Assembly: GCA_026225945.1 (NCBI GenBank)
Contig: JAMJFZ010000239.1
Span: forward strand, 30,642,501 to 30,706,500
DNA: 64,000 nt
Source: Cricetomys ansorgei
Lineage: Eukaryota; Chordata; Mammalia; Rodentia; Nesomyidae
Direction: 5' to 3'
Shown here: in pieces, positions 58,131 to 64,000 of the stretch
How the letters are laid out: each line of letters opens with the position of its first letter
How positions within the stretch are numbered: position 1 is the stretch's first letter
The notes under the pieces: generated by a model
Database searches by the model: none
Seen by the model: the letters and a program-made list of their open reading frames with translations, nothing else
What the model was told of the DNA's origin: nothing
Made by a program: the position numbers and the translations under genes

Positions 58131-58929
58131 GCTGGACACCCACGCTGTACCACGTTACCTTTGGTAGCTTTACTGATGGGAACTTGAGTAAAATCTGCTT
58201 TCTTGAGAACTTAGAAGACAGACAGATGCTTGTGTAAAGCCAGTCACTCATGTTCTAGACTCAATCCCCTCTTCCCATCCTTGCACTCCACCCCCATCCC
58301 AGGTTTCCTGAATCTACTCCAACCATAGTCCTCCCTGGATTGCTCCCGTCCCTTAGATTCTTACACTTTACTGGTACTGGCCTCCATCAAAGCATCTGTG
58401 CCTATTTTCTTCTGATGGATGATCAACGTGTTGAGACAGGGAATAGGACAATTCTGCGTGGTTACAGACCAAGCGATAGGTCATCGCAGTATTGAATCAA
58501 TGGACAAATGACTGAATAGACAAGTAGCCAGTCACGCCCTGAAATAGCATCATGCACTGGGAGGAATCTAATGAAATGTGGCTCCTGTTGGGAATTTGAG
58601 GAATGGAGCAAATAAGGTCCTGTGGGCCCTGCTTTATCCCTGGAAAGCAGCTGCTTCCTTGGCTATGTCTGGGTGAGTCTAAAACATGCTGCTTCTCCTT
58701 TCTAATCTGACCCTTCCTCCAATTAGACTTTAATTGGGTTGCGCTTGATCCAAATCTCTGGGTTGTAGCAATATGACGCTACAATCTTTTACCCTCAATG
58801 TATGGAAAGAGAAAGGAAGGATAGAAAGAAATCTTTACCACTTTTGAAAGTGGCCTTGATACAGAATGAGAGAAAGGTAGAAATCTTCACAGCCCCTTTC
58901 AGGCTGTACCAAACTTGAAGAGGACTAGC

Positions 58930-59275
58930 TGACAGTGAGTCAGACTAGCGTCTCAGCTCACAGTCTATAAACTCTATCCCTCCAACCTTTGTTCTTTTAA
59001 GAATTAACACACTAATGACAGCAACCCAACCAATGAACCACCAACCAACACCCACCCTAACTCTCAGGGCTTCAGACCTTTTATACTCTAAGCCAAAGTT
59101 CCCATAAACCATATGGCACACAATCCCAAAAAACACACCACACATGCCAGAATGCCTGCACCTAAATAAATTACAGCCACCTGCATCAAGCATTCCAAAT
59201 CCAACTCATAAACAATTACCACAGCTGGGGTGGGAACACAAACCCTAATCCAAACACCATTTTGTGGTTTTTAAA
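58930..59275 (-). mobile_element. Possible LTR-like sequence with TATA motif
   Basis: Read on the minus strand, the block is G/T-rich and contains GAGTATAAAAGG, with GGGTGGGTGTTGGTTGGTGG about 35 bases downstream. This resembles an LTR promoter region. No terminal repeats or partner LTR were found, so this is tentative. The minus-strand ORF 58945-59193 has no recognisable domain. Confidence 0.25.
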
Positions 59276-59454
59276 GAAACCAAAATAACAAAAAACTTCC
59301 TCCAAGTGTTCCTCTACATTGGGTTAAGAAATTTTCTCTTTGTAGAGATTCCATTTCATTGTTGATTCCCCCTCCCCACTACATATTTACTTAATGATCA
59401 GTTTTTAACTAAAACATATCTTGAATATTTATAAAGTAGATCGTGATGTTTCCA

Positions 59455-59494
59455 TACACACACGCATGCGTGCGTACACACACACACACACACA
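59455..59494 (+). repeat. (CA)n microsatellite with CG interruptions
   Basis: CA units are interrupted by the palindromic CGCATGCGTGCG segment. Confidence 0.95.
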
Positions 59495-59899
59495 ATGTGT
59501 GGTGATAAAACCTGAGGACTCAAGTGTATCAGTGACCTCAACCATGTATAATTTCTTTATGGCAAATATTCAAAATCCTGTCCTCTGGCTGTTTAGAAAA
59601 GCTTTTTTTTTTTTTTAAATCATTACCTAGTTACTGGGTTTTGCAGTAACTCTTGAAGAGAGTTACTAAATCTGTAGATTTTGGAAGTTGAGGTCACCGT
59701 TATGGAACCACAAAAACTTTCATTATATCAAACCTTCAAATCATCTAACTTTAAATTCCATCCTCCAGAAAACAGTGTTCTCCATTCACTTAAAGGAGTC
59801 CCCACATCTCAGCCAGTTGCAAAGTTTCCTTTCTTCTGCCCCCAAGAGAAAGGATTCCTGGCTTTTTTTCGAGTCGAGTCTTGCTGGAAACTGAGATGA

Positions 59900-60940
59900 A
59901 TCATCAAGTTTCTGCAGCAGCTACAGGGAAACCTGAGCCGGGCAGCTGAGAGCTTCTATGTAGAGGACATGTAACACCCATTTTACCCAGACAGCTCACT
60001 TATTTTCCATAGCATTTTTAAATTGAGCTTGGAACCACTATTTATAGTTTAACGTGAAACATAATATTTACTCCAGGCTCCAATTGGAATGTTTCTTATA
60101 AATGTCAGTGGATTATTTACTATGGTAAACTAATTAGTTACATAAATGCTTCCCTTTGCAGAGTGGATGGAGAGGAGACTGTTAATGCTTCTTGGATTAA
60201 CCTCGTGTTATTATCATTTGAAGTTCTTTTATATTTAAGATGGCAATCCCAAGACTGCAGAACTTTGCATAGACAGCCCATCTGGTACTTAAGTGATGTG
60301 AAGTGCTTTTAGTTTAACTTGCATGCTAAAACTGAACAATGGAATGTGAAAGCCATACACCTGAATTTAAAAAGAATCCTTGTCCTCCCAATTTGAACGT
60401 GGAACAAAAATAGGCATTCCGTGTTCATGTTCTTGATTGATGATTTTAACATATAATATATTTATGACACCTAAATCAAATATTTAAAAATGGCTGTAGA
60501 TGAAGGAAACTTGGACAGATCTCTAAGGAAATGATCTCTAAGGAAATTCTACAGTGATAGACTTTGTGGACTTCTCTAAAATTCAGATTGATGTGATATT
60601 AAATAGCAAATGACATCTACACTTAGAGAACTGTTGTCTCGGGTCATGGACAACATGTTTCCCCAGTTCTAAGCACAAAGAAATTACCATGACATTCTCA
60701 AATGAGCTTCAAATATAGTGAAAGAACTCTTATTCAAAGGACAAAACAGCAGTTTGGGGTTTTTTTTATTACTTTTTACTACTGTCTTTCATTTTTCTGA
60801 ATCCAGACAATAAGGGGAAGATACATTCCTAAGCAAGGGAGCAGCACAAAATCAAATCACACATGAGTGACACTCCATCACAGATTGGAAAAGGTTGAAG
60901 CTAACCATGGGGTTTATTTAAAAGTCACGAAATAACTGCA
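59900..60940. other. Repeat-poor AT-rich block, possible regulatory DNA
   Basis: No SINE, LINE or LTR can be recognised in about 1 kb. The block has homeodomain-like text such as AAACTAATTAGTTACATAAA (60126-60145) and AT-rich spacers. Freedom from repeats in a repeat-dense neighbourhood is the only evidence. Function is not shown. Confidence 0.25.
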
Positions 60941-60944
60941 ATTT

Positions 60945-61100
60945 TCTCTGCACCAGGCTTGGCTCTTCAGGCTCCCGGGAGCAGATATTTGATCTTCACA
61001 ACAACCCTAGGAATTAAGTATTGTTATTCTCCTTTTAAAGATGAAGGAATCTGGGTTCAGGACAAGAATATTCCTCCAAGGTGAGAAAGCTAGGATCCAG
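60945..61100 (+). repeat. MIR-like fragment
   Basis: TTTGATCTTCACAACAACCC, TAGGAATTAAGTATTGTTAT and CCTTTTAAAGATGAAGGAAT follow the MIR core and its 3' side. Confidence 0.75.
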
Positions 61101-61775
61101 TAACAGACATGTTCTCAAGGTGTACTTCAGACCCACGGGGATGCCGGGATCCCCAAGGAAGCCCAGAAAGTCTAAATTGTTTTTTCATTGGTAGCTACTG
61201 GATCACGATGGCGAGAGAGGCAGACTTCAGCACCTGCACTAGGCCGATACCTCGGCCCATAGCACATGCACCTGTGGCCCTTTAAAAGGCAGATCCTGGC
61301 GCACGACTCAAAAAGCCCGCCAAAGCAGTGTCCTCTTCCTCTGTCTTTACAGAAACCTTGTTCACCAACATCAGCAATATGGACAGGCAGAGAGTCTTTA
61401 TATACAAGCCATTAGATTGGGCCTTTACTGACTTACCCATCCCTCTCTGATTAGCGAGCTTTAGACAGACTGAAGTGTCTAATATGCATCGACCGATGCT
61501 ATTGGACGTCTCCCTTCTGGCGGCTATTTACAAATGGACTGCAAACTGCTGTTCCATTCCTAAGGTCCTCAAACAGGCACAGGCTACATTTGCATCCCTC
61601 GCATTGTTACCTAGTGATATGTCCATGGAATTTCCACTACGGTAACAAAACATATAAGGTTATCACATATGTCCTTGTTACAAGTCATCATTTCCTGGTT
61701 GCCAGGAGACCAGGAAGCAAGAAGAGTAAGTGAGCAGGAGACCAGCATCCCACAGTCCTTTGGGATGTCCAGTGA

Positions 61776-61853
61776 CATCCCAATAACACAATAACATGCA
61801 TATCCCAATAACATCCCAATAACGCATGTCCAATAACACAAGTTATTTGTGTT
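61776..61853 (+). repeat. CATCCCAATAAC mini-repeat with adjoining hairpin
   Basis: CATCCCAATAAC occurs exactly at 61776-61787 and 61812-61823, with near copies between (TATCCCAATAAC at about 61801) and after (GTCCAATAAC). A perfect 7-bp inverted repeat AACACAA / TTGTGTT with a 5-base loop follows at 61835-61853. Confidence 0.85.
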
Positions 61854-62604
61854 GTAAAGCTGTGTTTGTGATTTGAGGAAGGTTCAGAGCACGTTTATTT
61901 GTGGTCAGGGGATAACATTAAAAATGTTAGCCAGGTTTTCATCTGGCCTACCCAAAGTCAATCTTCACTCTGTTGGCAGAGTCTCAGGTGTTGAGGCAAA
62001 AACAAAAACAAAAAACAAAAAAACCTCAACTAATCAACTGTGTGATTTACTCTGCGACACAGAGTAAACAGCTCTGGATACGCAGAGCTGTGAGCGCTGC
62101 TCACTGTTCTAGCTTTTCGTACTTCTGCTTTTATCAGCCAGACAGCATTCTCTTGGCCAAAGCCTGCAGCGGTCCAGCGCTCCCAAAGGAGACACATCTA
62201 AGAACAGGCCCAAATTCTGTGGAAACCGAACTTAGAAAACTTGAAAAGAGATGAGTTTTCCATACCAAAAATAGAAAGCTACTTATCTTTTTTAACATAG
62301 TTGATCAGATAGTTTTTGTAAATTACTGATAGTTGCTATGATTTATTATTTACCTTGGATGTAGTTTCAATGTTTCCCCAAAAGGTTGGTGCACCAGTGG
62401 GTGGTTCTCAGTCTGATGGAGTGAGGGGCGGAGTCGGGAGTACTGGAAGGTGGCCCAGTCATTGGGAACATTGTCTACAGGAGGGATCCTGGTATTTACT
62501 GTGAGAGTGGGTAGCTGAAATCCTGGCATAAACTTTGAGTTTGGGGTTGAGCTACCTTGACCACTCAGGTTCAAGGGATAAGAGGGTTTGTTTTTGGTTG
62601 GTTG

Positions 62605-62970
62605 GTTTAGTTACTTTTCAATCACTGTGACAAAACACCACCGCCAAGGCAGTTTATAAGAGAAGGCATTCAGTTTGGGGCTCCCGGCTCCAGAGGGTTA
62701 GAGGCCCTGACCACCATGGCGGAAACATGGCCGTGGGCAGGTAGGCACGGTGCTGGAGCAGTAGCTGAGAGTTTATGTCGTGATGCACAGGCAAGAAGCA
62801 AAGGCAGCTAACTGGCAATGGTGTGGGCTTTTGAGACTTCAAAGCTGCCCCCAGTGGCACACCTCCTCCAATTAAGCCATACCTAATCCTTTCCGAACAC
62901 CTCCACCAACTGGAGGCCAAGTATTCAAACCTCTGGGGGCCGTTCTCACTGAAACGCCACACCACCAGAT
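62605..62970 (+). mobile_element. Rodent LTR-like interspersed repeat
   Basis: TTACTTTTCAATCACTGTGA, CAAAACACCACCGCCAAGG, TAAGAGAAGGCATTCAGTTT, CACCTCCTCCAATTAAGCC and GGCCAAGTATTCAAACCTC occur in the same order as in the 39211 copy. The antisense ORF 62654-63061 is a frame through it. Confidence 0.65.
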
Positions 62971-63189
62971 CTGTCTTCAATCTCACCACTGCGCTGCCAT
63001 CTACCACGAGGGATTTGCCAGATGCTAGATAATTTAGATAAAGCTGTCTGATCTTGACCATTCAACCTCCAAATCTGTGAGCCAAATAACCCTGACACAT
63101 AACTGAGTACAGGAATTTTTTTTTTTAAGTTTAGGTTTTATTATTGCAACAATATCCAGTAACAACTTTTGTCAAATTTTCTTCCTAAT

Positions 63190-63275
63190 AAGGTGTGGTG
63201 GTGCACATATGAGATCCCTAAGTGAAGACCAGACTGGGCATAGTAGAAGGCCTTGACTCAAAAAATAAAAAATAA
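63190..63275 (+). repeat. Degenerate B1 fragment
   Basis: AAGGTGTGGTGGTGCACATA at the start and GAAGGCCTTGACTCAAAAAA at the end give a shortened B1. Confidence 0.55.
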
Positions 63276-64000
63276 CTTTTTTCTTTCTTATTTGAACAAT
63301 GAGAGATCAGGATGTACATTGGAGTAGAGACTCGTTAAATGACCCCTAAATCAATGTCTCTCGCTGACCACTATGCAGGACCCTTCTCATACCCAATTAC
63401 ACACCCACTCGTTCTACTGATTTCTTCCCATTCTTGCTTAGAGTGCCCCAAGGACACAGCCACTAGGTATGATTTACTTTTGGTCAAGTGGGTAACTACT
63501 GAGGGAATTTGTTCAAACATCTGCTTCGTACCTAACTGTGGCAATAACAAAGTCACAAACTAAATAGTAAATAAATCCCCTCCTCTCACTTGCCTGCAGG
63601 AGACAATTCTTCTTGAACATATGTTTTACCATATATAATTACCTCAAATTGTGCCCTAGAAACATAAGGGTTCTGGTAAACAATAGTTTGCTTTTCTCAA
63701 AAGCATGCACTTGTCAAAAAAAAAAAGTCACTATATGTGTTATATTAGCGAGTATGTTCTTGACAGAGAAAACTTTGATTTTGTACTATGCAGGTATGAA
63801 AGCAGACCTTTCTACATCTCTAATGGCATACATCTGATGCTGGAAAAGGTTTTCCTGCATAAAGTAGCTTCTGACTCCACTCCAAACCTCACTTCCCTCT
63901 ACAAACCACACGTTGTCTTTGTCAGCCATGACAACAGTCACACAGGAGTAGAACCTTAGGACCCGATGTACAACCATGATGCTAGCATAAGTATTACATC

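Larger units (their letters stand above)
25021..64000. other. Intergenic region downstream of Jph1
   Basis: No gene, RNA gene or promoter that I can support is visible in these 39 kb. Repeats are listed separately. Longer stretches in which I see nothing to annotate are about 29080-30320, 30540-32980, 33135-37000, 37690-38770, 48260-49080, 49310-50690, 51480-52190, 56070-57990, 61130-61770, 62000-62600 and 63300-64000. None of the ORFs shows a recognisable family outside L1. Confidence 0.75.

Overview
The window is mammalian nuclear DNA from a rodent, most likely a murid or cricetid. It is gene-poor, with short exons separated by long introns. SINEs of B1, B2/B3, B4 and ID type, Lx-like LINE-1 fragments, a URR1-type hAT element and many CA/GT/GA microsatellites point to rodents. 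The sequence alone does not decide between mouse, rat and related genera. There are no bacterial features: no operons, CRISPR arrays, rRNA or convincing tRNA genes.

The only gene I can support is the 3' part of junctophilin-1 (Jph1) on the + strand. Three coding exons are visible with consensus splice sites and matching phases. At 3371-3489 is part of the alanine-rich helical region. At 16088-16731 is the long proline/serine/lysine-rich divergent region. At 22409-22489 is the C-terminal membrane anchor and stop codon. Together they encode about the last 280 residues of a protein of roughly 660. The N-terminal MORN-repeat exons lie upstream of the window. Fifteen bases after the stop a splice donor opens a 3' UTR intron, and a terminal non-coding exon probably runs from about 23388 to about 25020, ending near clustered AATAAA signals.

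Layout: 1-3370, end of an intron with L1 and SINE debris; 3371-3489, exon; 3490-16087, a 12.6 kb intron holding an antisense L1, a B2, two B3 elements, a long TG-rich tract, an LTR-like element nested in a sense L1, and an unidentified minus-strand ORF relic; 16088-16731, exon; 16732-22408, intron with few repeats; 22409-22504, exon; 22505-23387, UTR intron; about 23388-25020, terminal exon; 25021-64000, intergenic. The intergenic part has no gene I can support. It holds L1 fragments in both orientations, ancient MIR and L2 relics, rodent-specific repeats, one intact URR1 element with a perfect target-site duplication, microsatellites and several repeat-poor stretches, the most notable at about 59900-60940.

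Junctophilin-1 tethers the sarcoplasmic reticulum to the plasma membrane or T-tubule at skeletal-muscle triads, so this window encodes the part of the protein that reaches and inserts into the reticulum membrane. I found no clear novel system. The best leads are an intron-retention reading frame that would replace the anchor, the splice junction close behind the stop codon, the nested LTR-like element, and the minus-strand relic near 8.7-9.1 kb. Repeat family names come from recognising consensus features by eye; boundaries are approximate unless a target-site duplication is quoted.
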